DNA of 64,000 bases from Chloracidobacterium sp. N (GCF_018304765.1 NZ_CP072642.1:1641819-1705818); one strand, 5' to 3'; positions 1 through 9,393 are shown, numbered from the stretch's first letter. A program made the numbers and translations. The notes: a model not told the origin generated them from the letters alone.

Positions 1-360
1 CCTGAACAGTTCGACACCATCAACCGCCTGTTTCAGTTGACATTCCAGGTGGGAGACCGCCTTGGCTCGGAGTCGAGCGATCCGGCACAACTGCTGCTTA
101 CGTCGCAGCCGAATCTGGAAGGCTGTCAGGCGTACTTCCCGGCCGAATACACCCTGGAGCCACTTGAAGCCGGGCAGTGGCAGGAACACCTGGCCGATGC
201 TCCCGCCCTGGCCGAAATGGTCTGTATCCTGGACGCATCTCCGCTGTCCTGTGGGCTTTACCGGCAGGATGAGGTTTCCTGGTGGGTCTGCGCCTTCTGG
301 GCGGCCCAGGAACAGCTCGGCACGAACCTCCTGTTTCGCGCCCACCGGGTCGAAACGTAG
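1..360 (+). CDS. C-terminal part of an unrecognised protein (5' end outside window)
   Basis: The reading frame is open from the first base of the window and stops with TAG at 358-360, so this is the last 119 residues of a longer gene. The visible part is acidic and rich in Leu, Glu and Gln, with a Trp pair near its end (SWWVC). I see no signal peptide, membrane segment or known motif. A TTG at 37 could be read as a start, but the open frame upstream and the lack of a ribosome site make a truncated gene more likely. It ends about 60 bases before the convergent end of the next gene. Function unknown. Confidence 0.6.
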   Translation, partial: PEQFDTINRLFQLTFQVGDRLGSESSDPAQLLLTSQPNLEGCQAYFPAEYTLEPLEAGQWQEHLADAPALAEMVCILDASPLSCGLYRQDEVSWWVCAFWAAQEQLGTNLLFRAHRVET

Positions 361-417
361 GCGTACCGCGCGGCATCCGTTCGGCAATGTGCCTGCGACG
401 AAGTGGATGACTCCGGG

Positions 418-741
418 CTAACTGATGGATTCTTCTGTCCCAAAGCCCAAGTAGTCGCTCACACTCATGCCAATGCGCTTGGCAAAGAGCTGTCCCATGG
501 AGTGAATCTCGCCCAGGGATTCATCGAGCAGTATCCGCTCGACGCGCCACATGGGGAAAAAGCTGTGGGTCAGTCCAATGTTGCTTTCCCCATTGGCAAT
601 GGCGCTGAGCCAGTCATCGAAAGCGTTGATGTCAAGCCCCCGCAGATGGACCCCGGATGGCTCCAGGCTGGTCAAAATCCCCCAGAGTTTTTCGCGCGGG
701 CTATGCAGCCCAAGAACCACACAAGCGCCTGGACGAATCAT
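418..741 (-). CDS. Small conserved-looking protein downstream of the FHA gene, function unknown
   Basis: This 107-residue cytoplasmic protein has no signal peptide or membrane helix. The start at 741 is well supported: an AGGAGG sits five bases before the ATG. The N-terminal half is hydrophobic and strand-rich (GACVVLGLHSPREKLWG), followed by a FFPMWRVERILLDE stretch that looks like a conserved core. The gene begins 30 bases after the FHA-protein stop, on the same strand, so the two are probably co-transcribed and may act together in phosphopeptide-dependent signalling. That link is inferred from position only. I do not recognise the family with certainty. Confidence 0.7.
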   Translation of the reverse strand: MIRPGACVVLGLHSPREKLWGILTSLEPSGVHLRGLDINAFDDWLSAIANGESNIGLTHSFFPMWRVERILLDESLGEIHSMGQLFAKRIGMSVSDYLGFGTEESIS

Positions 742-771
742 ATAAGCCTCCTGGGATTCGGTTGCGGCACG

Positions 772-1770
772 TCATTCGGAGTCGAGGACCTTGCTCGTTT
801 CAAAGATAATTTCGCTGCGCATCACCCGCACGGTCGCATTGCCCGATGTTGGGTTGGCTTCATCGGGCACTGTCTCCACCTCAGCCGCCAAATCGGACAA
901 CTCGGTCACCGGGGGATCAAGCTCAAAGCGAACCAGGGCCGTGCCCAGACGCAGGATGTCGTCATTCTCCAGCCGGATGCCGGTGGCATCACCCGGTGGC
1001 GTCTCGATGGATTGCCCGGCCCGCTCGACGGCCGTCCCATTGGCGCTCCCGGTGTCAAACAGGTAGAAGTCACCATTGTCAAAAACAATCGAGGCATGCT
1101 GGCGGGAGACGCTTTTGTTGGGGGAGCCGCTCTGGTCGTGGCGTGCATAGACAAAATCATTCCGCCGCAACACTTCGCCGGATTTCAGATCGAGTACCGT
1201 CCGCAGGCGGCCCAGAAACGTCGTGCGCTTGGTGATAATGAACGGTGAGCGATAGACCTCACCGTTGAGCGCCGTCAGACGCGCCAGCCGTGGAATCTGC
1301 GGCTTGACGCCTTTGACCTCGACGATACGCCCGGCCTGCTCATCCACCGTGACGGCAAGGCCTTCGGCCGGCTCAGCCGGTGAGGACCATTCAAAACTCA
1401 CCGAACAATGGGGCGGTGCGCCGGCCGCAGCCACCAGGGGACGAATCTCAACGACCAGCGGCTCCAGCAACCGGAAACCCGACCCCGTAATGTAGTCATA
1501 GACCATCTTCGTAAACACGATGGAGTTGAACAGCACTTCGAGTTCTTCGAGCTTGGCCGGGCGCAGGTTGGGCACCGTAAAGACCATGCGATTGGGCACG
1601 AAGGTCTGGTTCCCAACCCAGATGAAACGCTTGAGCGAAAGCTCGTCCAGAATCTGCCGCACCAGCAGATGGGGCTTGACATCCTCCGGCGTCAGCACCG
1701 GATTGACACGGATGGCTTCGGTCAGGAAACGTTCGAGTTCAAGCAAACTTCGGCGAGTGTCACTGTTCAT
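772..1770 (-). CDS. FHA-domain protein
   Basis: FHA domains bind phosphothreonine peptides and usually read the output of Ser/Thr kinases. The 332-residue protein has an N-terminal region of about 180 residues without recognised motifs, then a C-terminal FHA domain. The diagnostic FHA positions are visible: FLGR at 185-188, SRQH at 222-225 and SANGT at 242-246, in the usual order and spacing. No membrane segment or signal peptide is present. The upstream neighbour is a PPP-type protein phosphatase, which suggests a phospho-signalling group. An acidic linker follows the FHA fold. The partner kinase is not in this window. Confidence 0.85.
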   Translation of the reverse strand: MNSDTRRSLLELERFLTEAIRVNPVLTPEDVKPHLLVRQILDELSLKRFIWVGNQTFVPNRMVFTVPNLRPAKLEELEVLFNSIVFTKMVYDYITGSGFRLLEPLVVEIRPLVAAAGAPPHCSVSFEWSSPAEPAEGLAVTVDEQAGRIVEVKGVKPQIPRLARLTALNGEVYRSPFIITKRTTFLGRLRTVLDLKSGEVLRRNDFVYARHDQSGSPNKSVSRQHASIVFDNGDFYLFDTGSANGTAVERAGQSIETPPGDATGIRLENDDILRLGTALVRFELDPPVTELSDLAAEVETVPDEANPTSGNATVRVMRSEIIFETSKVLDSE

Positions 1771-1859
1771 CGGAAGGCACCCACATCACAGGAACATTGC
1801 AAAAGCCAACCGGGACGCGCTGCCAGTCGCCACGGCTGGCAGCCCTCCCGCAACCACCC

Positions 1860-2600
1860 CTAAGCCGAAAAGTCCGCAAGACACGGAATCTCGATTTCGT
1901 AGGCTGAAACCGGCAGCGTGGGATACTTCTGATAGACCACCTGGGCTTCAACGTGGAGACAGCTCAAACAGTCTTCCTCCGTGCAGCCGGTATCCAGCCC
2001 GATGGCGCTGCCGAAGACATAGATTTCACCCGGATTCCGTACACCCTCCGCTGGCAGCAGACGCGCCGGAGTATGCCCAAAAAAACAGGGCTTGCCGTCA
2101 TAGAGCGTGAAAAAATTCAAATCGCGGGTCCACATCAGCACTTCCGGTTCACATTCCGCCGGGTGCTTGCCGGCGGCAATACCGGCGTGAACATACAGGG
2201 CCCTTTCATCTTCGTAAAAAAACGGCAGACTCCGCAAAAATTCAATGTGTGATTCGGGAATGCCAATGGCCAGTGAAGCCGTATTCTCATCAATGTCAAA
2301 GCCGTACTGCTGAAGGGTCTGAATACCGCCGTTTTCGGGAATCAGCCACAGCGGATCGCCGTAATCGAGCAGGTCCAGCAACATCTGCTCGTGATTGCCG
2401 CGCAGACACACCACGTTGGGATTGCGGCGGCGCAGTTGCAGGACGCACTCAACGACTTCCGGTGATTCGTCTCCCCGATCAATGAGGTCTCCCACAAAGA
2501 TCACCCGGTCATGACGCTCATCATAATCCACGGCTTCGAGGATTTCCCGCAGTTGCCGGGCGCGCCCGTGAATATCTCCAAAAACGTACGTGTTACCCAT
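1860..2600 (-). CDS. PPP-family metallophosphoesterase (Ser/Thr protein phosphatase-like)
   Basis: The 246-residue protein carries the full PPP metallophosphatase signature: GDIHG at 8-12, GDLIDRG at 37-43, GNHE at 68-71, and the metal-binding histidines of VHAG (137-140) and GHTP (175-178). These residues bind two metal ions and catalyse phosphomonoester hydrolysis; relatives dephosphorylate proteins or act as diadenosine tetraphosphatases. An ATG at 2600 was chosen because GDIHG then sits at the usual distance from the N-terminus; an upstream ATG at 2672 would add 24 residues with no homology-like features. A Cys cluster (CTEEDCLSC) near the C-terminus is unusual. The gene lies directly upstream of the FHA gene on the same strand. 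Confidence 0.88.
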   Translation of the reverse strand: MGNTYVFGDIHGRARQLREILEAVDYDERHDRVIFVGDLIDRGDESPEVVECVLQLRRRNPNVVCLRGNHEQMLLDLLDYGDPLWLIPENGGIQTLQQYGFDIDENTASLAIGIPESHIEFLRSLPFFYEDERALYVHAGIAAGKHPAECEPEVLMWTRDLNFFTLYDGKPCFFGHTPARLLPAEGVRNPGEIYVFGSAIGLDTGCTEEDCLSCLHVEAQVVYQKYPTLPVSAYEIEIPCLADFSA

Positions 2601-2686
2601 ACCCTGAACCCTGTTCAAGCCCCGGAAAATTACGTGTTTCCACCCGCCAATTGCACCTGTGCAATTGCGCATCAGCCAAAGTCAAC

Positions 2687-2950
2687 CTAGTGCGCCAGCT
2701 CCTTCCCCGGCTTGAAACGGATGGTCTTGCCGGGCGGAATGTCGGCAATTTCACCCGTGCGCGGGTTCCGCCCGACGCCACGTTTGCGGGGCTTGACCAC
2801 AAACACCCCAAACCCGCGCAACTCAATCCGTTCGCCACGTTCGAGCGCCTGCTTGAGGCCCTCGAGCAGGGCATCTACGGCAACCTCCGCCTTGGACTTG
2901 GCAATTCCGGTGGCCCCGGCAACGCGATTGACGATGTCAAGCTTGATCAC
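2687..2950 (-). CDS. HU/IHF-family DNA-binding protein
   Basis: This 87-residue protein has the length and sequence of a bacterial HU: an N-terminal helical dimerisation part, GFGVF, then the DNA-binding arm with GRNPRTGE and the RFKPGKEL end. HU dimers bend DNA and help organise the nucleoid. The start codon is GTG at 2950; no ATG is available in frame near the expected N-terminus. It stands first in the minus-strand run of phosphatase, FHA and small-protein genes, but with an 86-base gap, so co-transcription is uncertain. Which paralogue (HU alpha, beta or IHF) cannot be decided from the sequence. Confidence 0.93.
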   Translation of the reverse strand: MIKLDIVNRVAGATGIAKSKAEVAVDALLEGLKQALERGERIELRGFGVFVVKPRKRGVGRNPRTGEIADIPPGKTIRFKPGKELAH

Positions 2951-3080
2951 GGTTCACTCACACCCAAAACGTCATGATTGATGACCTGTCCCCTGCTGCG
3001 GCGCGGGGCAGCCCAGTCCACCTCGTGGACAGCCTTGTGTACGGCGTGTGAAGGCAACGTAAGGGTCACTTGAAACGCTG

Positions 3081-4121
3081 TCAAGCCGGAAGTGACTCAT
3101 CCAGTGTTTCCCCGTCGCCAACTCCCGTTTCTTCTGTCAATTGCCCCCAACTCAGGCGTTCACGCAGAAACAGAATCAGCCCCAGCAGGGTCAAAGGGAC
3201 ATACCACACAATATGGGAAACAAACGAAAATGCGAGGGCGGCTTCCTTCTCAACACCAAAGGCGCTGAGGCTGTGCGTACAAAACCACTGGTATGTGCCC
3301 ACATAGCCCGGTGCGGAAGGCAACATCGCCCCCAGGTTGACATAGCACATGACGTAGAGGATTTGCGTCACCCCTACGTCCAGATTGCAGGCCAGCGCCA
3401 CGAACCAGGTCATGTAGAGACTCGCGATCCAGATACCGAACGAATCCACCCAGACCCAGGCCAGCGTACGCAGGGAGCCGCCGCAACTGACCCCGCGCAG
3501 AAAACGGTCGGTCATATCCGCAAGGCGCGCGGCATAGCGTCCCAGGCGGACGGCTGTCAGACCGCGCTCGACCAGGCGCACGACGGTTGGGCGGAGGACG
3601 ATAGCGGCCACGAGGCCGGCGGCACACCCGAAGCCCAACCAGGCCACGCCGGTGGCAATGACCTTGCTTTCCGGCGGGAGCTTCAGGGTCAGCAGCGTGA
3701 AGGAAATGAGTAACAGCAGCATGAGCACGTCAGCCAGCCGCTCGGTCACGATGGTGCCAAAGGCAAAGCTTTTGGTCGTCCGGGTTTTGCGCCCGACCAG
3801 ATAGGCACGCGCCACTTCCCCGATGCGCGCCGGCAGGATGTTGTTGGCCATGTAGCCAACGGTCATCACGGAAAAGCAGTCGCCAAAATGAATCGCATCA
3901 TCCGCCGGGCGTCCGACATCGAGCAGCCGTTTCCAGCGCACGGTACGCCAAGCAAAACCGGCCCACATGAGAACAAAGGCCACCGCCAGGTAGGGCCACT
4001 GGACAGCCCGCAGCGCCAGCCCCGTTTTTCGCCAGTCAATGCCGTAAAACGCAAGTCCGGCAAACACGATGCTGAGCAGGATACCGAGCCAGATTGTGAC
4101 CGTTTTGAGCTTGCCCTTCAT
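3081..4121 (-). CDS. Lysylphosphatidylglycerol synthase-like / flippase-like membrane protein (UPF0104 type)
   Basis: The 346-residue protein has about eight hydrophobic membrane segments and the pattern of the LPG-synthase transmembrane (UPF0104) family: an N-terminal WRKTG segment, a central FAFGTIVTERLADVL motif and a late APGYVGTYQW motif. Members of this family include the flippase half of MprF and uncharacterised proteins near glycolipid genes. No soluble aminoacyl-transferase half is present, so it is not a full MprF. Its substrate cannot be read from the sequence. An imperfect hairpin (GTCCAC/GTGGAC) lies in the gap to the HU gene and may end this transcript. Confidence 0.85.
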   Translation of the reverse strand: MKGKLKTVTIWLGILLSIVFAGLAFYGIDWRKTGLALRAVQWPYLAVAFVLMWAGFAWRTVRWKRLLDVGRPADDAIHFGDCFSVMTVGYMANNILPARIGEVARAYLVGRKTRTTKSFAFGTIVTERLADVLMLLLLISFTLLTLKLPPESKVIATGVAWLGFGCAAGLVAAIVLRPTVVRLVERGLTAVRLGRYAARLADMTDRFLRGVSCGGSLRTLAWVWVDSFGIWIASLYMTWFVALACNLDVGVTQILYVMCYVNLGAMLPSAPGYVGTYQWFCTHSLSAFGVEKEAALAFSFVSHIVWYVPLTLLGLILFLRERLSWGQLTEETGVGDGETLDESLPA

Positions 4122-4229
4122 TTGGCTTTGGAAAGGACTGGAAGCTGGTCTCCCTGCGGTTCAGCTAAGTGGCTGGCTGACAGCTTTAGCCCCCGGCGGC
4201 GCACGGCAGCCAAGCGTAGGGCGCACGGT

Positions 4230-6257
4230 TCAGCGGTCATAGTAGCCACGGCGCGTACGGATGATGACGCCGGGACGCCGGGACGTTACCTTGACCCGCC
4301 GCCACCGGCTGCTGTGTTCGACTTGGGTGGGGTAATAGGCCAAACCATACACCGTACGCAACTCGGCAATGACTTTCTGGTACACGCCGGCGAGGTCCTC
4401 GACCCGTGCGGCGACATAGAGCACAGCGCCGGACGCATCCGCCACCTGCTGGAGTTGCGTACGCGCCAGCGCATAGACCTCGGCCGTCTCCCCCCAGTGA
4501 TTCCGAAAGTTTTCCTCTTCGGTGTCCAGGTAAATGGGATAGACCAGCGTGCCGGATTCCAGAATCGCCTCCAGCATCTGACGAAAAGAAACCCGCGACG
4601 GCGCCGGGTAGGCGGCGCTGATGCTGTTGTCCACGCCATCGGTCATGACGACGACGGCGTTGCGTTCGTCCTGAAACGGAGCCAGCACTTCGGTAAGGGT
4701 AAACCACATGGCTTCGTAGTAGGCGGTTCCCCCGTCGGTGGCGCGCATTTCGGCAATCCGCTGCTTGAGCAGCGCACGGTCATTCGTCGGGCGGCAGAGC
4801 ACATGCACGCTGCGGGTGAAGGTGACGATGGCAACCCGGTCCTGGGGACTGGTCAGCTCGACGAAGCGCCAGGCGCCTTTGCGGATGGCTTCGATCTTTT
4901 CGCGGGTGCTGCCGCTCAAATCCAGCAGCAGCACCAGATTGAAGGGCGTGTTGGTCGGCTTGAAGTGGGCAATTTCCTGCTTGGTTTCTTCGTCGAAGAT
5001 GGCGAAATCCTCGGCTGTCAGGTTGGTGACAGCCCGCCCGTCCTGGGTGGTGGCAATGACGTTGAGGTTGACCAGCCGGGCATTGAGGCGAATGGTGTCC
5101 GCATCAACGCCCGTCTCGTCGGCTTCATCCACCGGAATATCCAGGGCGCGCCGGCGGAGTGTCGGGCGACCGTCCGGCGTTGTGCGCAGGGGGTCGCGGC
5201 GTGGCAGGTTGGCCAGTGCCTCGTCAGCAGCCGAGAACTGTCCGGCGTCATGGTTTGGCATATCTCCGGTGCTTCCGCGGTTGTCGCCGCCGGCCGGTGG
5301 CAGACCGCGCATTCCCGCAGCGGGGTCCGAAGCCGGGCTGCGGCCCCCCGGTGGAGGGATGATGCGCACGCCAATACCGCCTGACATGGTAGTGTCATCC
5401 CCGAAACGTCGCTGCTGCCGTCCGATACCACCCACGCCGCCGTAGGTGGCGCTGGAGTCATCCTGTGATTGCGTGCCGCCGCCGAAAATGGGCGTCAGCG
5501 GACGGTCAGACGGTCGCTCATCAGGCGGCGGGAAGCGTGTCGGTTGCGAGGGAATGGCGTCATCCGCCACGGCCACAGAGGGCGTTGAAGCCGGTTCCAC
5601 GATGGCGACACTCGACCGCAGGGACTTGAGCGCAACATGACCGGCGGCCGACCGGACGATGATTGCACGCCCGCCGCGTCCCAGCCGCCCCTTGATGGCC
5701 CGACTGCCTTTTTCGTCATACCTTGCCAGGCTGAGGTGACTGGTGGCCGTCCCGTTGGCTGAAGAGAGTTCAACATCGGCATCGAACCAACGTGGGACTT
5801 CAACAGCAACATCACCGCTGTCGGTTTCCACCGTGGCGCTGGCCACCGGACCAATGAGTTCGATTGTCCCGGAATGGGACAAAAGACGGACGTGGGACTC
5901 GGCCGGAATGTAGAGCTTCAGATTAATCCCGCCCATTTTCGGGATGCAGCGCACCGTGAACTGCGAGGGAGTGGCGACAATTTTGATGTCCCGCTCATCC
6001 ACCCAGCGCCCATCGGGGCGGGCCGCCATGATGTGGATGAGGTCTTCGCCCCAGACCTCCACTTTGGTCGTCCCGGAAGTATTTTCAACCTGAATGGTGC
6101 GTCCCAGGCCGGCCTCGAAACTGCGCTCAAAGACCTTGAGCTGCCCGGTCGCCGGGCGCTGGGCGCTCACCGGCAGACCACCCAGCCCCGTACATGCCAG
6201 CAGGGATAACAGAACCCACGTTGCCCGCTGCCGCCACGTCCATCCGTTGGTTGCCAT
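4230..6257 (-). CDS. Secreted VWFA-related-domain protein with adhesin-like N-terminal beta region
   Basis: After a signal peptide (hydrophobic stretch ending near SAQ at about residue 33), residues 40-190 look like a repetitive beta-structured DUF4097-type region (SGTIELIG, SGDVAVEV, SANGTATS). A Pro/Gly-rich linker follows, then from about residue 385 a von Willebrand A domain of the VWFA-related type common in Acidobacteriota. The metal-ion-dependent adhesion site DLSGS is at about 445-449, and a MTDGVDNS motif follows. The start at 6257 is chosen because AAGGAG lies at correct spacing; upstream ATGs lack this. The protein is probably extracellular or periplasmic and involved in binding. 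Its ligand is unknown. Confidence 0.85.
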   Translation of the reverse strand: MATNGWTWRQRATWVLLSLLACTGLGGLPVSAQRPATGQLKVFERSFEAGLGRTIQVENTSGTTKVEVWGEDLIHIMAARPDGRWVDERDIKIVATPSQFTVRCIPKMGGINLKLYIPAESHVRLLSHSGTIELIGPVASATVETDSGDVAVEVPRWFDADVELSSANGTATSHLSLARYDEKGSRAIKGRLGRGGRAIIVRSAAGHVALKSLRSSVAIVEPASTPSVAVADDAIPSQPTRFPPPDERPSDRPLTPIFGGGTQSQDDSSATYGGVGGIGRQQRRFGDDTTMSGGIGVRIIPPPGGRSPASDPAAGMRGLPPAGGDNRGSTGDMPNHDAGQFSAADEALANLPRRDPLRTTPDGRPTLRRRALDIPVDEADETGVDADTIRLNARLVNLNVIATTQDGRAVTNLTAEDFAIFDEETKQEIAHFKPTNTPFNLVLLLDLSGSTREKIEAIRKGAWRFVELTSPQDRVAIVTFTRSVHVLCRPTNDRALLKQRIAEMRATDGGTAYYEAMWFTLTEVLAPFQDERNAVVVMTDGVDNSISAAYPAPSRVSFRQMLEAILESGTLVYPIYLDTEEENFRNHWGETAEVYALARTQLQQVADASGAVLYVAARVEDLAGVYQKVIAELRTVYGLAYYPTQVEHSSRWRRVKVTSRRPGVIIRTRRGYYDR

Positions 6258-6322
6258 AGCGACTGTCTCCTTCATCCACCGCGCCGAAAGCCCCGGAACA
6301 ACAGCTCCGTCCCATCGTCCGG

Positions 6323-7159
6323 TCAGCGCAGCCAACCGGGAGGGACCCCCAGACGCCGGGCTTCTTCCTGCAGGACCGTGTATTGCACATACAACCCGGT
6401 CAGCCGCGCCTGGGCATCCCGGATGCGCTCATTGACGTTGATCAGTTCCCGTTTTTCAGCCGTCATGACTTCCTGTGGCACCAGCACCCGGTTGCCGAAA
6501 GCATCCCGCCCCAAAAGAAAGGTTGTTCCTTGTTGGTCAATCCGGCGTTGCAGCCCCTGAGCCTGGCTGGACAGCGAACGGATGATTTCCTGCTGGGTAT
6601 AGATTTCCATCAGAAGACTCCGCGCCCGCCCCCGCCAGTAGGCTTCGTCATTCGCCCTCGCCAGGTTCGGGTCCGGGCTGGACGAAACCGAACCGGTCGT
6701 CCGTTCCGCCGTATTTGGCACCGGCGCACTCTGCCGGGGACGCGCCGCCGCATGGCGCATCGTGCCGCCAAAATCGGCATTGGTCAGCGTGCGCACCGGC
6801 TTCTGCGCCGCTGTGGAAACCGGCCTGGAGGGGATCGGCGGGGGCGTCGCCGCGGCCAGCGGCGTCGTGTGCTCATCGGCGCCAATGGCGCGCGGCGGGC
6901 GGGCCTGCGCCCGAAACGCGCCATCCCCCTGCCCGTTGACCCGCTCGGTAGCCGCAATGTCAATGTTGGCCAGAGCAATCGAAATCCGCTGCCCGTCGGA
7001 GGTCGTAAAAATCGCCACTTCGTTGACGATGCGGTACTCGTTCCGGACTTCCAGCCGTTTCCCATCCCGGAGCACCAGCACGTAATCAGCGGCCAAGGCC
7101 ACACCTGACCACAGTGCCATCCCCAGCCAGACGACCGTTGCGGCTACCCAGCGTGTCAT
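6323..7159 (-). CDS. Secreted protein with low-complexity linker and C-terminal coiled coil
   Basis: A 278-residue protein beginning with a clear signal peptide (MTRWVAATVVWLG, cleavage after VALAA). The mature N-terminus has a short strand-rich stretch (YVLVLRDGKRLEV) resembling small SH3-like modules seen in exported acidobacterial proteins. A Pro/Ala/Thr-rich linker follows, then a helical C-terminal third with heptad-like spacing. The ATG at 7159 is preceded by GGAGG six bases upstream; the ATG at 7172 would overlap that site. It lies 65 bases upstream of the VWA gene on the same strand, so both may reach the envelope together. No enzymatic motif is visible. Confidence 0.75.
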   Translation of the reverse strand: MTRWVAATVVWLGMALWSGVALAADYVLVLRDGKRLEVRNEYRIVNEVAIFTTSDGQRISIALANIDIAATERVNGQGDGAFRAQARPPRAIGADEHTTPLAAATPPPIPSRPVSTAAQKPVRTLTNADFGGTMRHAAARPRQSAPVPNTAERTTGSVSSSPDPNLARANDEAYWRGRARSLLMEIYTQQEIIRSLSSQAQGLQRRIDQQGTTFLLGRDAFGNRVLVPQEVMTAEKRELINVNERIRDAQARLTGLYVQYTVLQEEARRLGVPPGWLR

Positions 7160-7285
7160 CGCGTTCCTCCTCATCGAAAGCCGGCTTTTTCCTGAAAACG
7201 CTTCCCTGGATGGGCCCTGAGTGAGCGATTGTTATCCAACGATAGCACGTCATTTTGCCATTCGGCGATATAACGTGCTTAGATA

Positions 7286-8863
7286 GTGCCAGGTTTCACC
7301 CCAACAACGGCGGCCACGCCCGTGATTCATTCGGAAATTGCGCTCATTCTTGACTTTGGCTCGCAGTACACCCAGCTCATTGCCCGCCGCACCCGTGAAC
7401 TGGGGATTTACTGCGAGATTGTTCCGTGTCACACGCCACTGGATGAAATTCGCTCCAAATCCCCCCGCGCCCTGGTGCTCTCTGGCGGGCCGGCTTCGGT
7501 GTATGCCGCCGACGCCCCGCACTGCGATCCCGGTGTGTTCGCGCTGGGCGTCCCTGTCCTTGGCATCTGCTACGGCTTGCAAACCATCGCCGCCCGGTTT
7601 GGCGGAACGGTGTCCCCTTCAACCCGCCGCGAGTTTGGCGCGGCACGCCTGCGGCAGTACCAGACCAGCCGCCTGTTTGCAGGATTGCCGGAGGAATTCG
7701 ATGTCTGGATGAGCCACGGCGACCACGTGGTGCAGCCACCGCCGGGATTTACCGTCACTGCGCAAACGGAGGACGCACTCGGCGCGCTCGAAGACCCGGC
7801 GCGGCAGCTTTACGGCTTGCAGTTTCACCCGGAAGTCGTCCACACCCCGCTTGGGCGGGACATCCTGCGCAACTTTTTCATCGGCATTGCCGGCATGCGG
7901 GCCGACTGGAACATGCAGAGTTTCGTCGAGGCCGCCATCGCCGACATTCGCGCCCGGATTGGACCCACCGGACGCGCCATCTGCGGACTTTCCGGCGGCG
8001 TTGACTCAACGGTTGCGGCGGCGCTCGTGGCAGAAGCCATCGGCGACCGCCTGACCTGCCTGTTTGTGGACAACGGCCTGTTGCGGCTGGGTGAGTTTGA
8101 CGAAGTGCTGGCGATGTTCCGGGATGCGATGCACCTGAACGTCAAAGGCATTGCCGCCGGCGAACGTTTCCTGACGGCCCTGGCGGGCGTGGACGATCCC
8201 GAAGTCAAGCGCAAAACCATTGGACGGGTGTTTGTCGAGGTCTTTCAGGAAGAGGCTGCCAGACTCGGTCAGGTGGAGTTTCTCGTCCAGGGCACGCTCT
8301 ACCCGGATGTCATTGAATCCGTGTCGGTCAAGGGGCCGTCAGCGGTCATCAAGAGCCACCACAACGTCGGCGGTCTGCCCGAAACGCTCCACCTGAAACT
8401 GGTCGAGCCGCTCCGGGAACTGTTCAAGGACGAAGTACGCGCCGTCGGCCGGCAGCTCGGCCTGCCGGAAGCCCTGCTGCGCCGGCATCCTTTTCCCGGC
8501 CCGGGGCTGGCCGTACGCATCGTCGGAGAAGTCACCCCGGCGCGGGTGGCCCTGCTGCAACGCGCCGATGCCATTGTCACGGAGGAAATCCGCGCGGCCG
8601 GGCTGTATGACGACATCTGGCAGGCTTTCGCCGTGCTGCTGCCGGTACGCAGCGTGGGTGTGATGGGCGATGAGCGGACGTATGAGCACGTCTGCGCCAT
8701 CCGCGCCGTCACCAGCCAGGACGGGATGACCGCCGACTGGGTTCGCCTGCCCTACGACGTACTGCACCGCATCAGCCGCCGCATCATTGCCGAAGTGCGG
8801 GGCATCAACCGCGTGACGTACGATATTTCCTCGAAGCCGCCAGCCACCATCGAGTGGGAATGA
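7286..8863 (+). CDS. guaA: GMP synthase (glutamine-hydrolysing)
   Basis: GuaA converts XMP to GMP using ATP and glutamine ammonia. The glutaminase domain has GSQYTQ, the nucleophile Cys in GICYGLQ (about residue 95) and the FHPEV histidine-glutamate pair near 182. The ATP-pyrophosphatase domain has the SGGVDS loop near 235, and the C-terminal dimerisation domain ends with the typical [15 protein letters not shown]. The full length of about 515-525 residues is normal. No ATG is available: the start is GTG at 7286 or GTG at 7322, and neither has a strong ribosome site. No purine riboswitch is recognisable upstream. Confidence 0.96.
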   Translation: MPGFTPTTAATPVIHSEIALILDFGSQYTQLIARRTRELGIYCEIVPCHTPLDEIRSKSPRALVLSGGPASVYAADAPHCDPGVFALGVPVLGICYGLQTIAARFGGTVSPSTRREFGAARLRQYQTSRLFAGLPEEFDVWMSHGDHVVQPPPGFTVTAQTEDALGALEDPARQLYGLQFHPEVVHTPLGRDILRNFFIGIAGMRADWNMQSFVEAAIADIRARIGPTGRAICGLSGGVDSTVAAALVAEAIGDRLTCLFVDNGLLRLGEFDEVLAMFRDAMHLNVKGIAAGERFLTALAGVDDPEVKRKTIGRVFVEVFQEEAARLGQVEFLVQGTLYPDVIESVSVKGPSAVIKSHHNVGGLPETLHLKLVEPLRELFKDEVRAVGRQLGLPEALLRRHPFPGPGLAVRIVGEVTPARVALLQRADAIVTEEIRAAGLYDDIWQAFAVLLPVRSVGVMGDERTYEHVCAIRAVTSQDGMTADWVRLPYDVLHRISRRIIAEVRGINRVTYDISSKPPATIEWE

Positions 8864-8960
8864 GCCGGCGCGGGGCCGGTTGGAACCTGTCCACGCCCGG
8901 AAAACCCGGTCAGGCTGCCGTAACACCCGGGCTGTCGGGCGATATGGTGGAGAATGGCGT

Positions 8961-9230
8961 ATGAGCACAAAGTCAGACCGCTTTCCCGATGACGATGCCA
9001 ACTGGTTGGCTGGCATCAAGCAACGCATCGTCGCCGCCCGCCAGTGCGCGGCCCTGCGGCCAATGCCGAATTGATTGGGCTGTATTGATTGGGCTGTACT
9101 GTGGCAGGTTGGCCGCGAGATTCTGGAGCGGCAGGTAGCACAGGGCTGAGGCAGCAAAGTCATCGAGCGGCTGGCGCGTGATTTATGCACGACGTTCCCG
9201 GACATGAGGCAGGCACACCCGAGGAAAACC
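8961..9230 (+). pseudogene. Remnant of a YhcG/DUF1016-type PDDEXK nuclease gene (N-terminal part)
   Basis: The ATG at 8961 opens a 37-residue frame with a recognisable DUF1016 start (LAGIKQRIVAARQCAALR). The rest of the domain continues in other frames: ELIGLY at about 9068-9083, then WQVGREILERQVAQG, an in-frame TGA where the family has Trp, then SKVIERLARDL and TTFPDM. At least one single-base loss and a 14-base tandem duplication (9070-9097) shift the frame. The C-terminal nuclease domain is missing entirely. Full-length relatives are proteins of about 340 residues found near restriction and defence genes. This copy cannot make a functional product. Confidence 0.75.
9070..9097. repeat. 14-bp perfect tandem duplication inside the YhcG remnant
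   Basis: Two adjacent identical copies of ATTGATTGGGCTGT. The insertion of 14 bases changes reading frame and creates the TGA that closes the short ORF in a second frame. Confidence 0.9.
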
Positions 9231-9393
9231 AGGCATGAACCGTGACACGGCAACCCAAACCTGTCCCGGGCCAGGCCCAGGCTACAGCGGTGTTTTGGCG
9301 TGACGTGGCGGCACTTTCCGGCTCCCACGGCGCGCAACAATGACTTGATGTGCTTTCCGGGACGACTGAAGATTGAGCAGGAGTAGATAAACG

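Noticed and set aside
403-1248. 281-codon plus-strand open frame at the left edge
   Set aside because: It overlaps the FHA gene and the small protein with the AGGAGG start, both better supported.
7174-7285. Possible purine riboswitch or strong promoter before guaA
   Set aside because: A TATAAC is present but no matching -35 box at normal spacing, and no purine-aptamer pattern was found.
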